From: Boswellia sacra
Lineage: Eukaryota; Streptophyta; Magnoliopsida; Sapindales; Burseraceae
Reading direction: 5' to 3'
DNA: 64,000 bases
Assembly: GCA_013180625.2 (NCBI GenBank)
Contig: SNVD02007172.1
Span: forward strand, 124,001 to 188,000
Numbering within the stretch: position 1 is the stretch's first letter; each line of letters begins with the position of its first letter. Shown one piece after another: positions 1 through 11,237 of the stretch. A program made the translations under genes and the position numbers. The notes under the pieces are model-generated. The model saw only the letters and a program-made list of their open reading frames with translations, searched no databases and was not told the origin of the DNA.

Positions 1-2
1 AC

Positions 3-312
3 GATCAGACTCTTAAGTAGTTAGCGGCTCCAATTATTGATCAACAACCGCTATGCATAAGCACCAATTTTGAGATAGATTTTGAACTTAAATCTGGACT
101 GATTCACCTCTTGCCTACATTTCATGGTTTTGCAGGAGAGGATCCGAACAAACACCTCAAAGAATTTCATGTGGTATGCTCAAGTATGAAGCCAACCGGC
201 GTTTCTGAAGAGCAAATTAAATTGAGAGCTTTCCCATTCTCATCAGCAGATTCGGCAAAAGATTGGTTATACTACCTACCACCAGGTACCATTACCACTT
301 GGAATGAGATGA
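3..312 (+). pseudogene. gag: Gag, N-terminal part (element 1), interrupted
   Basis: This is the Gag/capsid region that forms the retrotransposon particle. In the frame starting at base 3 there is an in-frame TAG (18-20) and then an open stretch with the features of Athila Gag: a PTFHGF start of the conserved domain, a KHLKEFHVVCS block and KDWLYYLPPG. It runs without a break into the CACTA insertion. The frame resumes at 5331; removing the transposon and one target-site copy rejoins the reading frame in phase, so the CACTA insertion itself caused this break. Confidence 0.85.
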
Positions 313-329
313 GTACACTACAAGAAAAA

Positions 330-1625
330 CAGTTTTTTGCGACAAAATTTTTTGCGACGAAATAAAATTCGTCGCAAAAAGCGGCTTTTTGCGACGAAAT
401 TATTATTTCGTCACAAAAGGTAGCATTTCAAAAAAAAGATATTTTGCGAGGACTTTTTCGTCGCAAAATAAAACCTTTAGCGACGAATATTCATTTCCTC
501 GCTAAAAACTCGAGTGACTAATTAGGGAAGTTTTTTTTGCGACGAAATAAACCTATTGCGACAAATTTTTCATCGCAAAACGTATATCACACACAGACGG
601 CATTTTGTGACAAAAATTTTATAGCAACATGAACATTTTTTGCGACAAAATTATGTTTCTCGCGAAAAAAGGACATTTTGCGACAAAAAATTCCTCACTA
701 AAGGCCATTCTAATTTACCATGCATATATGGCAATACTTGACATTTTGCGACGAAAAAATAATTCCTTGCAAAATGTGACCTTTTGCGAGGAAAATTTCC
801 TCGCAAAAAATCTATTTTTTGCGACAAAAAATCTGATTCCTCGCAAAATTCGACCTTTCGTGAGGAATTTTTTGTCGCAAAAGGTCTATTTTTTGTGAAA
901 AAAAATTCCTCGCGAAAAGCCATTTTAATTTATCGTGCTTACGTGGCAATACTGGACATTTTGCGACAAAAACGTGATTCCTCGCAAAATGTGACCTTTC
1001 GCAAGGAATTTTTTGTCGCAAAAAATAGACATTTTGCGACAAAAAATTCCTCGCGAAAAGTCATTGTATTTTACCATGCTTACATGGCAATACTGGACAT
1101 TTTGCGACAAAAACGTGATTCCTCACAAAATGTGACCTTTCGCGAGAAATTTTTTGTCGCAAAAAATAGACATTTTGCGACAAAAAATTCCTCGCGAAAA
1201 GTCATTTTATTTTACCATGCTTACGTGGCAATACTGGACATTTTGCGACAAAAACGAGATTCCACGCAAAATGTGACTTTTTGCGAGAAAATTTTCCTCG
1301 CAAAAAGTCATATTTTGCGACGAAAATTTTCTCGCAAAAAGTCACATTTTGCGACAAAAAATTCCTCGCAAAAAGCCATTCTAATTTATTATGCACTTGA
1401 CAATATTGGATATTTTGCGACGAAAATTTGATTCGTCGCGAAATGTGATTTTTTGTGACAATAAATTCCTCGCAAAAAAGTTAACTTTTTGCGAAAAAAA
1501 ATTTCTCGCGAAAAGCCTGTCTAACTTATTATGAACACGTGACAATACTGGACATTTTGTGACGAAAATATGTATTTCTCGCAAAATATGGCCTTTTGCG
1601 AGAAAATATTCCTCGCAAAAAGTTA
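330..1625. repeat. Left CACTA subterminal repeat array, with a 141-bp tandem unit
   Basis: Dozens of copies of a motif close to TTTTGCGACGAAA occur in both orientations, often as immediate inverted pairs (GCGAC...GTCGC) that can fold. A higher-order unit is marked by the phrase GGCAATACTGGACATTTTGC. It recurs near 730, 945, 1086, 1227, 1399 and 1541, giving spacings of 215, 141, 141, 172 and 142 bp. The arrays create spurious open frames on both strands rich in Phe, Lys, Arg and Cys; these are not genes. Confidence 0.9.
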
Positions 1626-1932
1626 TTTTTTTAAAATTAAAACTTAATAACTTTCCTCTTTTGCTTTCTTCTCTTTGTTCTTGGTTCGTCTAATATATAA
1701 GTCTTTGTTTAAAAAATGACAAAAAAAAGAATAAAGAAAGTATTAAAAATCTAATTTGATTTTATATAAATTGACAATTTTTAAATATAGTAAGGTCATT
1801 TGGATATTCATACAAATTTTTATTAAAAAAAAAAGACCATTTGTGATTCCATTCATGCTTTTAAATGTGAAAAATTATTAAGATATTCTAAATTTAGTGT
1901 TTGTAAAAGAGATAAATAATTAAAATAAACTC

Positions 1933-1965
<33 letters not shown>

Positions 1966-3770
1966 ATGTGCGTGTGTGTGTGTGTGTGTGATATGAATCG
2001 TTAATAATCTAATAATCAAGCATAAAATTTATTGCTAATTATTATTTATATATAATCTAATTTATGTGTGATTTATATATGTCTAACTGCTAAATTACAA
2101 TTATGATAAACTTATTACCATGACTAATTTTTAATTGATGAAAATTAGATTGGAAAAAAAATCCAACTTCTAAAAATCTAATTTATTTTTCAACGTTTAA
2201 TTATATGTCAAATAAACATAAATAAATAAATAAATAATAATCATGTAATGTTGCCTATAATTATGTTTTTTATTTTTTTGTTATAAAGTGTATTAATTTA
2301 GACAATATATTTCTCTTAGACTTTTAATTTTTATCGTATAGCTTTAAGTAAATTGTTGAGATATTTTAAACAATTGTTAGAGTTTATTTTAAGGGAGATA
2401 AATAATTAAAATGAACTCTATAACAAAAAATAAATACATTTGTTACATATTGATTACTATATGAATAATTAATCATTTACTGGTAAATGGCAAAACCTAA
2501 TTTTTAATTCGTAATGCATATGATACTTGTAACATATGTATATGTATATATGTCTAATAATTAAATTACTTATATGAAAAAAATATTTTTTATAATTGTA
2601 AAAAATATTTTTAATAATTGTTATTTTTATAAAAAAAATGGATAATTAATTTAAAGGCATTCTATACTTGAAAATAAATGCAATTTTGTTACATTTTTAT
2701 ATAATTATAATATGAATAAGTAATCATTTACTAATCAAATTAGAAAAGCTTATTTTCAATTTCTTATAATAACAAATATGACATATATAGATATTCAATT
2801 ATTAAATTACAACTATTACAAACTTATGGTTTGCATTTGTCAAGATATTTTAAATATTAATTGTTAGCATTTGTAAAATGAATAAATAATAAAAAAATAT
2901 TCACTGAAAGTAAATGCATTTGTTACATAATAATTATAATATGAATATTTGATTATTTATTTATTAAAGTATTAAAAACTTATTTTCAATAACTCGCACA
3001 TGACAATTATGTCATATGTATAGATGTTTAAGCATTATGCATTTATTAATGATAGTTGACTTGTGTGTATTTTGTTAACACTTTAATACATATGACAATT
3101 ATGACATACGTTTATATGTTAATAATTAAATTATCTCCATCACAAATTAATTTTTTAAATTTGTAAAACATATTTTTAGTGTTTTTAAAAGAAATAGATA
3201 ATTAAAATAAATTATAGCTAAAATGAATAGAATCTTTTTGTTACATATATGATTATAATATCAATAATTAATTATTTATTGATCACTAAAGAAACTTTTT
3301 TTTGTAATTGCTCATATAACAACTATGACATATGTATAAATGTCTAACTATTGTTTACACTTGTTAAATAATTCTTGAGTTGTTGTACATATTTTATTAA
3401 CATTTTAATACTCAATAAAAAATAATTAAATACCATATAATGTTTTATATTTCTATTGTATATGGTTGTTATATTATTTATTAATTTATCATCAAATTAT
3501 TTAATACCAATCCAATATTATATAAATTTAATTATGGATGAAAATTTAATTAATAAATAAACTTATAATTATCCAAGTCTAAGTATGGTTTAACCTAATA
3601 TTAAATAAATTTAATTATGTTGGATAAATTTATTTAATTACTAAATAAATTTATAATTATCAAAGTCCAAGTATGATTAATTTCAAAATCTTCTTAGTTT
3701 TTTATTATAATTTTCACATTTGTATACTTTTTATGACAAATAAAAGAGTCTTTAACATTTTTTTTAATGA
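1626..3770. other. AT-rich core of the CACTA element, no gene seen
   Basis: About 2.1 kb of very AT-rich sequence without an appreciable open frame. It contains a (TG)n microsatellite at about 1945-1990 and loosely repeated phrases such as acatatg-tata-tgtctaa with ttaaat, suggesting old internal duplication. No transposase remnant could be recognised. Confidence 0.7.
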
Positions 3771-5318
3771 TTTTTAGTGAGGAAATTTTCGTCGCAAAAA
3801 GATTAATATTTTGTCGCAATATATGATGTTTTGCGATGATTTAATTTCATCGCAAAATGAGGTTTTTTGCGACGAAATACGAATTTATATTCGTCGCAAG
3901 AAATAAAATTTAGGCGGACTTATTCCCGCTTGAGAATTTTGAAAATTTCAAGTTCTTTAGCGACGAAAAATTTGTCGCTAAAGATCAAAATTTTTGTCGC
4001 AAAATGAAATTTGGGCGGACTTTTTCCCGCTCTTGAAATTTCAAAATTTTGAAACTCTTTCTCGACGAAAATTTTGTCGCAAAATATCAAAATTTTGTCG
4101 CAAAAAAAAATTTTTCGCAAAAAAAAATTTTTGGCGAACTTTTTCCCGCTTTGATTTTTTTCATAATTTTAAAAACTATTTCGCAACAAAATTTTCGTCG
4201 CTAAAGGTTAAAATTTTGTCGCAAAATATCCAACTTTTATTATATATACATGGGTTAATTTTGGATTGTTTCATTTTCTTCTATCACTTTCAATTCTCTA
4301 CTCCTTTTCTTTTCCCAACATTTGGTAAATACTTTTACTCTTTCTTTTACTTTTGTGTTATAATATATTTTCTTTAATAGTTTAATATATTTTTATTTAT
4401 TTTAATATTTGATTGATATTATTGTCTTTTATTTGATAGGTATTTTTGAAGATGGAATACAACTCAACATTCTCAACATTATCAAATTCTTTGCTTCTTC
4501 AACATTGTTTTTTTCATAAACTCATTTTTTATGCTTTAATTTTTACTTAACATTTTATTTTTATTTTTTTTGTTTTTAATAGGTATTTTTGAAGATGGGT
4601 TGTACTTGAAGATTTGAGGATTCATACAAAGTCAACAACAAAAGAATTTTTGGAGGATGAAGTTTTGTATTTTTCTTTCTCTTTTTTGTATTTTTTTTTA
4701 ATTTTGCTATGTACAAAGGTTGATATATTGTAAAAATATATTGTGATAAATTTTTGGTAATTTGTTGTTAATTAATAAAATTATTAATATAAAGAATTAA
4801 GTTGTGTAATGAGACATGTCATTTATTCTAAAATTTATAACTAATTAAAAAATAAAATCTGTAAATTCTTAAAAAATAATCAATTTTTTTGTTAAAAATT
4901 TATTGCGACGAATTTTTTGTCGCTAAAGGTAGTATTTAGCGAGAAAAAATTGGTCGCAATAAACTTTTTTAACTAAAATAATTTTATTAAAAAATGAGTT
5001 GTTTTCTAACAATTTGCGACAATATTGGAATTCGTCGCAAAATATACTCTTTTGCGACAATTTTTATTTTGTCGCAAAAAGTTGACGTTATGTGATCTTT
5101 TTTGTGACGAAATATTTGTCGCAGAATACCACTTTTTGCGAGAAAAATTTTGTCGCAAAAAGACTTTTTGCGAGGAATTTCAGAATCGTCGCAAAAAAAC
5201 CTATTGCGACTCACATATTGCGACTGAAGCGCGACGAATTTATTTTTGTCGCAAAAACTTATTGCGACGAAATTTTAACTTGTTGCGACGAAAAATTTCG
5301 TCGCAAAAAGTCATTTTT
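3771..5318. repeat. Right CACTA subterminal repeat arrays with a non-repetitive island
   Basis: Two blocks of the same GCGAC/GTCGC motif (about 3771-4235 and 4895-5318) flank an island at about 4240-4890. In the first block the phrase GGCGGACTTTTTCCCGC recurs near 3912, 4012 and, altered, 4132. In the island the phrase TAGGTATTTTTGAAGATGG occurs twice (about 4437 and 4580), each time after a T-rich tract ending in TAG, like duplicated intron-exon borders. No frame of useful length is present, so the island may be a remnant of a transposase or captured transcript. Confidence 0.75.
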
Positions 5319-5330
5319 CACGTAGTGGTA

Positions 5331-6298
5331 AACTCTTTTTGGAGAAATACTTTCCAGCCTCGAAAGTTACAAATATTAGAAAAGATATTAGTGGCATTCG
5401 ACAACACAATGGAGAATCACTTCATGAATATTGGGAGAGATTTAAAAGGTTATGTGCTAGCTGTCCAAACCACCAAATTAGTAATGGACTCCTAATTCAA
5501 TATTTCTATGAGGGTCTCCTACCCATGGAAAGGAGTATCATTGATGCTGCTAGTGGTGGAGCACTAGTTAATAAAACACCGAACGTGGCAAGACGTTTGA
5601 TTAGTGACATGGCAGCGAACTCCCAACAATTCAGCAGTCAATTTGAGCCACAACTACCAAAAAGAGTAAATGAGGTAAGTACTTCAAACATTGAACAACA
5701 ACTTTGTGAACTTACCTCTCTTGTAAAAAAAATGGCTGTAGGACATATGCAGCAATCTTATGCATGTGGAGTATGTTCTGCCATGGACCATCCAACCGAC
5801 ATGTGTCCAACTTTGCAAGAAGGAGATACAGAACAAGCCAATGCCATGGGTGGATTTCCAGGACAACCAAGGCAAAGGTATGACCCTTTCTCCAATACTT
5901 ACAATGCTGGATGGAGAGATCACCCTAATTTAAGATATGGGAATCATCAACCAATTGCCCCAAATGCCATACCACATCGACCACCAGGTTTCAATCAACC
6001 AAGGGTGCAGCAACCATTTCAAGCACAACCACAACCAGCACCACAACCAGCACCACAACCAACTCCACAAAATTCAGGTATGTCTCTCCAGGATATTGTT
6101 AAAGCACTTGCCACTAACACAATGCAATTTCAGCAGGAAACTAGGGCAAGTATCCAAAACCTGGAAAATCAAATGGGACAATTGGCCACTAACATGAGCA
6201 AATTTGAGAGTCAAAGCTCAGGAAAATTACCTTCTCAGCCGGTGATCAATCCAAGAGAGAATGCTAGTGCTGTAACTTTGAGAAGTGGGAACAATTAG
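5331..6298 (+). pseudogene. gag: Gag, C-terminal part with CCHC knuckle (element 1)
   Basis: This continues the gag frame directly after the CACTA element. It contains the second half of the retrotransposon Gag domain (a LHEYWERFKRLCASCPNH block at about residues 27-44 of this stretch), a CX2CX4HX4C zinc knuckle (CGVCSAMDHPTDMC, encoded near 5765-5806), and a Gln/Pro-rich linker with CAPQPAP-like repeats. The frame ends in a TAG at 6296-6298. A shifted frame continues past it towards the protease, so the stop reflects a small indel near 6,290. Confidence 0.85.
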
Positions 6299-7141
6299 AG
6301 ATTCCACCAAAGAAATCACAAACTGATGAAGGGGATGACACCACTTCCACCATGAATAAAACATCATCTTCTAAGGTAAATCCAAAACCCATATTCCTTC
6401 ATATGTTACTCCTCCACCTTTTCCTAGCAGATTTGAAAATCAAAGAAGGAGGAACAAGAACAGGAAATCCTGGAAACTTTTCGCAAGATCGAGGTGAATA
6501 TACCACTTCTGGATGCTATCAAGCAAGTACCTCGTTATGCAAAATTTCTGAAGGAGTTATGCACCAACAAGAGAAAGTTGAAAGGAAATGAGAAGGTAAG
6601 TGTGGGGGAAAATGTTTCAGCTGTATTGCAAAGAAAAATTCCTCCGAAATGCAAAGATCCAGGTACGTTCACCATTCCATGCACCATTGGTAATACCAAG
6701 TTTGAAAGAGCTATGTTAGATTTAGGAGCATCTATTAATGTCATGCCATATTCTATTTATGCTTCTTTGAATCTTGGACCTCTTGCGGAAACTGGTATTG
6801 TAATTCAACTTGCTGACGTCTAATGTGTATAAGGGAGTTGTGGAAGATGTGCTTGTGCAGGTGAATCAATTGGTTTTTCCAGCAGACTTCTATGTTCTTG
6901 AAATGGAGGATGAGACATCTCCCAATCCAACACCGATTCTTTTGGGGAGACCATTCTTGAAAACTGCCCGAACTAAGATTGATGTTCATGATGGCACTCT
7001 TACCATGGAATTTGATGGCGAGGTGATTCGTTTCAATATTTTTGAGGCAATGAGGTACCCTAGTGACTTGCATTCTGTTTTTGCAGTGGATGTTATCGAT
7101 TCTTTGCACAACAACTTTTTGAGTTAACTCGCAAGGATGCA
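6299..7141 (+). pseudogene. Aspartic protease region (element 1), frameshifted
   Basis: The retropepsin that would process Gag-Pol. The conserved pre-protease segment IPLLDAIKQVPRYAKFLKEL lies near 6494-6560. The active-site motif DLGAS is encoded near 6718-6735. After a frameshift near 6,810 the domain continues, with the second conserved block ILLGRPFLKTA near 6935-6965. At least three reading frames are needed to follow it from gag to RT, so no functional polyprotein can be made. Confidence 0.8.
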
Positions 7142-7329
7142 TTGGAAGTAGCCATTAGTGAGCACATAGGGGCAGAAAATTCCAAGAGAATCGAGGAAGT
7201 TGATACAAGTGTCTAAAGAAGTGGAGGAAGCTGTGGCAAGCTTGGATGAGACTATAGCTATCACCACAAATAGGTATGATGTTTCGTACATTGAATTGCC
7301 TTTATCTAATGAGAAACTTTTTCCTTCTG

Positions 7330-8880
7330 TGATGAAAGCCCTGCCTTGGAGCTTAAGCCTCTTCCAGATCATTTGAAACATGTATTCTTGGGTGAGAAAG
7401 ATACTTTGCCAGTCATAATAGCAAAGGGCTTTGCACCATTACAAGAAGAGAAACTCATCCGAGTGCTTCGAGATCACAAAACAGCCATTGGGTGGACAAT
7501 TGCTGACATCAAAGGTATTAGCCCAGCCATATGCATGCACCGTATCTTATTAGAAGAAGGATCCAAGCCCACTCGAGAAGCACAGCGGAGGTTGAATCCT
7601 CCAATGATGGAAGTTGTCAAGAAAGAAATCCTGAAATTGTTAGATGTGGGTGTGATTTATCCAATTTCGGACAGCAAGTGGGTGAGTCCAGTCCAAGTTG
7701 TTCCGAAGAAATCTGGTGTTACGTGGTTAAGAATGACAATAATGAGCTAGTTCCCACTCGTATCCAAACCGGGTGGCGAGTTTGTATTGATTATCGAAAG
7801 CTCAATTCTGCAACTCGCAAGGATCACTTTCCTTTGCCATTCATTGATCAAATGCTGGAGAGATTAGCAGGTCATTCTCATTATTGTTTTCTTGATGGCT
7901 ATTCAGGATATAATCAGATTGTCATTGCCCTGAGGATCAAGAGAAAACTACATTCACATGCCCATTCGGTACATTTGCCTATCGACGCATGCCATTCGGT
8001 CTTTGCAATGCCCCTGCCACTTTCCAAAGGTGTATGGTAAGTATTTTCTCTGATTATGTTGAGAACATCATTGAGGTATTTATGGATGACTTTAGTGTTT
8101 TTGGTGATTCTTTTGATAAATGCCTTGACAACCTTACCCTTATACTTCAAAGATGTATAGAAACTAACCTTGTTCTGAATTGGGAGAAATGTCATTTTAT
8201 GGTAGATCAGGGTATAGTTTTGGGACATGTTATTTCTGCTAAGGGTATAGAGGTTGATAAATCCAAGATAGATCTTATATGTTCCTTACCACCTCCCACA
8301 AGTGTGCGGGATATTCGTTCGTTTCTTGGTCATGCAGTTTTTTATCGTAGATTCATCAAAGATTTCTCGAAGATAGCATTGCCCCTATGCAGATTATTAC
8401 AGAATGATGTGGCCTTTGAATTTGATGAGAAATGCAAAGAGGCATTTGAGAAACTAAAGGAACTCTTGACTTCGGCTCCAGTAATCCAATCTCCGAATTG
8501 GGATCATCCATTCGCGATCATGTGCGATGCAAGTGACTACGCTGTGGGTGCCGTTTTTGGTCAACGAATTGGCAAAATTCCACATGCCATTTACTATGCA
8601 TCTCGGACTTTAAATGATGCTCAACTTAATTATTCTACCACTGAGAAAGAGCTGCTAGCGGTTATTTTTGCTTTAGAAAAGTTTCGATCTTATTTGATTG
8701 GTACTAAAGTAACCGTTTATTCTGATCATGCAGCTTTGAGGTACTTGCTCACAAAGAAAGATGCAAAACCAAGGCTTATCAGGTGGATACTCCTTTTACA
8801 GGAATTTGACTTGGAGATCAAAGATAAGAAGGGAAGTGAAAACTTAGTTGCAGACCATCTCAGTCGCATTGTCCATGACG
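7330..8880 (+). pseudogene. pol: Reverse transcriptase and RNase H (element 1)
   Basis: RT begins in the frame through 7346-7740 (VGVIYPISDSKWVSPVQVVP block). It shifts near 7,730 and again near 7,930, then stays open from 7989. The catalytic core is the FMDD form of the YxDD box, at 8076-8090. RNase H follows from about 8510: the first acidic motif [11 protein letters not shown], then TEKELLAV and SDHAALRYL. The best-preserved part is the frame 7989-9180. Two frameshifts in RT make it non-functional as it stands. Confidence 0.88.
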
Positions 8881-8889
8881 AGGATGTAC

Positions 8890-10160
8890 TGCCATTACAA
8901 GAAAGTTTTCCGGATGAACAATTGCTGTCTCTACATGTAGCAGCCCCTTGGTATGCAGATATTGTTAATTACTTAGTTACCAAGAAGCTACCACATGACT
9001 TGACTCGAGCTCAAAGAGACAAGATCAAAAACATTGCCAAATATTACATATGGGATGATCCATACTTATGGAAGCATTGTTCTGATCAAGTGATAAGAAG
9101 GTGTGTTTCTGAATCTGAATTTAATTCAATTTTGACCTTCTGTCATTCTTATGCATGTGGCGGTCACTTCGGACCAAAATGAACAGCCCTGAAAGTTCTT
9201 GATTGTGGATTCTACTGGCCATCATTGTTCAAAGATGCATATCTATTTTGCAAAGCTTGTGACCGTTGTCAAAGGACAGGTAATTTAAGTGCCAAAAATC
9301 AAATGCCACAAACCCCTATACTTATTGTCGAGATTTTTGATGTGTGGGGTATTGATTTCATGGGTCCTTTTCCTTCATCATTTGGTAATGTTTACATTAT
9401 ACTTGCTGTGGATTATGTTTCTAAATGGGTGGAAGCAAAAGCTACGAGAACTAATGATTCTAAAGTTGTTGTAGATTTTGTGAAATCTAACATTTTTGCG
9501 AGATTTGGAACACCAAGAGCCATGATTAGCGACAGAGGGACACACTTCTGCAACCGATCATTTGAAGCCTTGCTCAAGAAATACAACATCACTCACAAGG
9601 TGTCTACTGCATATCATCCACAAACTAGTGGTCAAGTTGAAGTTTCAAATCGAGAAGTCAAGTCCATTCTCGAGAAGACAGTGAATCCGAACCGAAAAGA
9701 TTGGAGCCTACGATTGAATGATGCACTTTGGGCATACCGAACTGCTTACAAGACACCTATTGGTATGTCTCCGTATAGGTTAGTCTATGGTAAGCCATGT
9801 CACCTTCCAGTAGAGCTCGAACACAAAGCATGGTGGGCAGTAAAGCTTTGTAACATGGAGATGGATGCTGCTGGAGAACAAAGGAAGCTTCAACTGCAAG
9901 AATTGGAAGAACTTAGAAATGATGCCTATGAGAATTCCAAATTTACAAGGAGAAAACTAAGGCATTTCATGATAAAATGATCTCCAGGAAGAATTTTGAA
10001 GTGGGACAGAAAGTTCTTTTTTTTCATTCTCGCCTCAAGTTATTTCCAGGTAAATTACGATCTCGATGGGTTGGACCTTTTGTTATTACTAATGTTTTTC
10101 CCCATGGTGCAGTGGAAATCAATAGCTTAAAAAAAACGGACAAGTGTTCAATGTGATGGC
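8890..10160 (+). pseudogene. pol: Integrase (element 1), with stop and frameshift
   Basis: The HHCC zinc domain ([11 protein letters not shown] ... FCKACDRC) is interrupted by TGA at 9179-9181, a likely CGA to TGA transition. The DDE core is recognisable: the first Asp in GIDFMGPF (about 9350), the second in ISDRGTHF (about 9527), and the Glu in the [10 protein letters not shown] helix (about 9640). Near 9,943 a 1-bp loss shifts the frame, and the C-terminal region ([18 protein letters not shown] onward) continues out of frame to about 10,155. No chromodomain is seen, in keeping with the Athila/Tat branch. Confidence 0.87.
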
Positions 10161-10276
10161 ACATGTTTGAAGCCTTATATGAGAATTCAGTGATGCAGGA
10201 CATCGAGGAGGTACCTCTCTACGATCCAGCTTATCTTGATGGGTGATGGCAAGTAACGTCAGGCTGAGGACGTTAA

Positions 10277-10304
10277 ACCAAGCGCTTATTGGGAGGCAAC
10301 CCAA
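10277..10304 (+). other. Short palindromic motif and hairpin after pol
   Basis: The palindrome AGCGCT is followed by TTGGGAGGCAACCCAA, which can form a 5-bp stem (TTGGG/CCCAA) with an AGGCAA loop. It lies just after the integrase C-terminus and ahead of the accessory ORFs. I recall very similar sequence at this place in other Athila-like elements; its role, perhaps in RNA processing or in defining the downstream transcript, is inference. Confidence 0.5.
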
Positions 10305-10439
10305 TGTTTTTGAAACATAAATAAAAGAGACAAAGAAAAGAAGGTAGTATTGATCAATTTTTGTGTTTCAAGGAGATTCCTCTCATGGGCTATTATAATT
10401 GATCAGGTTTTATCTCTCTTTGCAATCTGTCTCATTTGC

Positions 10440-10682
10440 TTTGTTGTTTGTTTTTGACTTTCGTTTGCTCCTGTGTTTTTATTTCTTTTATGTGTCTCTA
10501 TTTTCTTTTCTTTTCTTGTGTTTAATTTGATTATTCCGTGCTTCGAGTTCAGTTGTGCAACAGCTAGAGGAAACATTCAAACGGGAGTTGAAGCCATTGT
10601 TCGAAGGTTTGAAACGTGCATATCTGGGAGAAGAACAAACTCAATCGCATTATCGGTAATATCTCTCCTTTTCTTCTCTTCA
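10440..10682 (+). promoter_or_regulatory. Pyrimidine-rich, splice-acceptor-like leader of the accessory ORF
   Basis: A long T/C-rich tract ends in TTCGAGTTCAG at about 10,553. A second tract (CTCTCCTTTTCTTCTCTTC) directly precedes the ATG at 10683. Comparable T-rich tracts precede the LOG copy (11,330-11,440) and follow it (12,530-12,600, ending in TTTTTTTTTTTTCAG). These look like 3' splice sites or processed-leader remnants. The open frame extends upstream to 10473, but the leader reads as hydrophobic low-complexity sequence, so 10683 is preferred as start. Confidence 0.4.
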
Positions 10683-11237
10683 ATGGATGCTGATATCTTT
10701 CTATCGAACCTTCGTACATATTTCCCTTCACTTCCTCAAAATGCTGTGTTTAAAATTTATAAAGTACGGATGACTAGACTTTGGGCATTGATGCTCCTAA
10801 ATGTGCCTGCTGATATCCAATGGCTTATCGAAGCCAAGGTGAGATTGTCCGGTGAGCCGAACATTAATCTCGCAAAATACATGCCTGGTCTAGGAAAGAG
10901 CTACTACGCCAAGAGGCGAAGAGCGAAAAGGTTACAAGTATGTTATAAATGTGCTAGATGGAATTGTAACCAGACTTGTCGTTCATTAGGTTTTGTGTCC
11001 AGAAATAGAGAAGATAAACTGTCATTTATTAAGACTGGTCTGAGTAATGAGTCGCTGGATAATGTTTTATTAACTCTTGAGTCACATTCTTGTGGACTTG
11101 TTCAGCGTGAATTGCTTAATCTATGGACACAATTTCGTGATGAATTGCAGTGTTATAGTCTAGGGAATATGACTAAAAACGACCCTGTTTGCCAGTTTAT
11201 AAGAAAACTGGATGGGAAGCAAATCCCCGACTCATAG
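10683..11237 (+). CDS. Cys-rich basic protein in the env position, similar to plant-virus nucleic-acid-binding proteins
   Basis: An open frame of 184 codons between integrase and LOG copy. The N-terminal half (MDADIFLSNL onward) is mixed helical sequence. Near residues 75-85 comes a basic block SYYAKRRRAKRL, followed at once by a CX2CX4CX3C cluster (CYKCARWNCNQTC), then a LSFIKTGLSNES segment and an acidic/polar C-terminus ending at TAG. Basic block, Cys finger and downstream segment in this order resemble the small Cys-rich proteins of carlaviruses and relatives (Pfam family Carla_C4), which bind nucleic acid and in several cases counter RNA silencing. The Cys spacing is shorter than is usual there, so homology is probable but unproven. 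It resembles no env glycoprotein: no signal peptide or fusion and anchor segments within 10683-11237. It is intact while gag-pol is broken. Confidence 0.5.
   Translation: MDADIFLSNLRTYFPSLPQNAVFKIYKVRMTRLWALMLLNVPADIQWLIEAKVRLSGEPNINLAKYMPGLGKSYYAKRRRAKRLQVCYKCARWNCNQTCRSLGFVSRNREDKLSFIKTGLSNESLDNVLLTLESHSCGLVQRELLNLWTQFRDELQCYSLGNMTKNDPVCQFIRKLDGKQIPDS

Larger units (their letters stand above)
316..5327. mobile_element. Non-autonomous CACTA (En/Spm) DNA transposon
   Basis: The element starts CACTACAAGAAAAA and ends TTTTTCACGTAGTG, which is the inverted CACTA terminus. It is flanked by a perfect 3-bp target duplication GTA (313-315 and 5328-5330), as expected for CACTA elements. No transposase (TNPD/TNP2-like) frame is visible, so it must be moved in trans. 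Dense subterminal arrays of short GCGAC/GTCGC-containing motifs at both ends fit the subterminal transposase-binding repeats known from this superfamily. The centre is AT-rich. It sits inside the gag of element 1 and is therefore younger than it. Confidence 0.93.

Noticed and set aside
629..1584. Several open frames of 60-215 codons on both strands in the CACTA ends
   Set aside because: They are produced by the GCGAC/GTCGC repeat itself, have strongly biased Phe/Lys/Cys composition and no domain.
330..1625. CRISPR-like array of short repeats
   Set aside because: The repeats vary in spacing and orientation, no unique spacers are separated by constant repeats, and they lie inside a CACTA transposon of a plant genome.
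10473..10682. Upstream extension of the Cys-rich ORF as a signal or membrane segment
   Set aside because: The extension is translated from a T-rich acceptor-like tract, which makes hydrophobic text by composition. The ATG at 10683 is the better start.
10683..11237. Env glycoprotein of a retrovirus-like element
   Set aside because: It sits in the env position but lacks signal peptide, transmembrane anchor and fusion-like segment, and has a basic nucleic-acid-binding finger.
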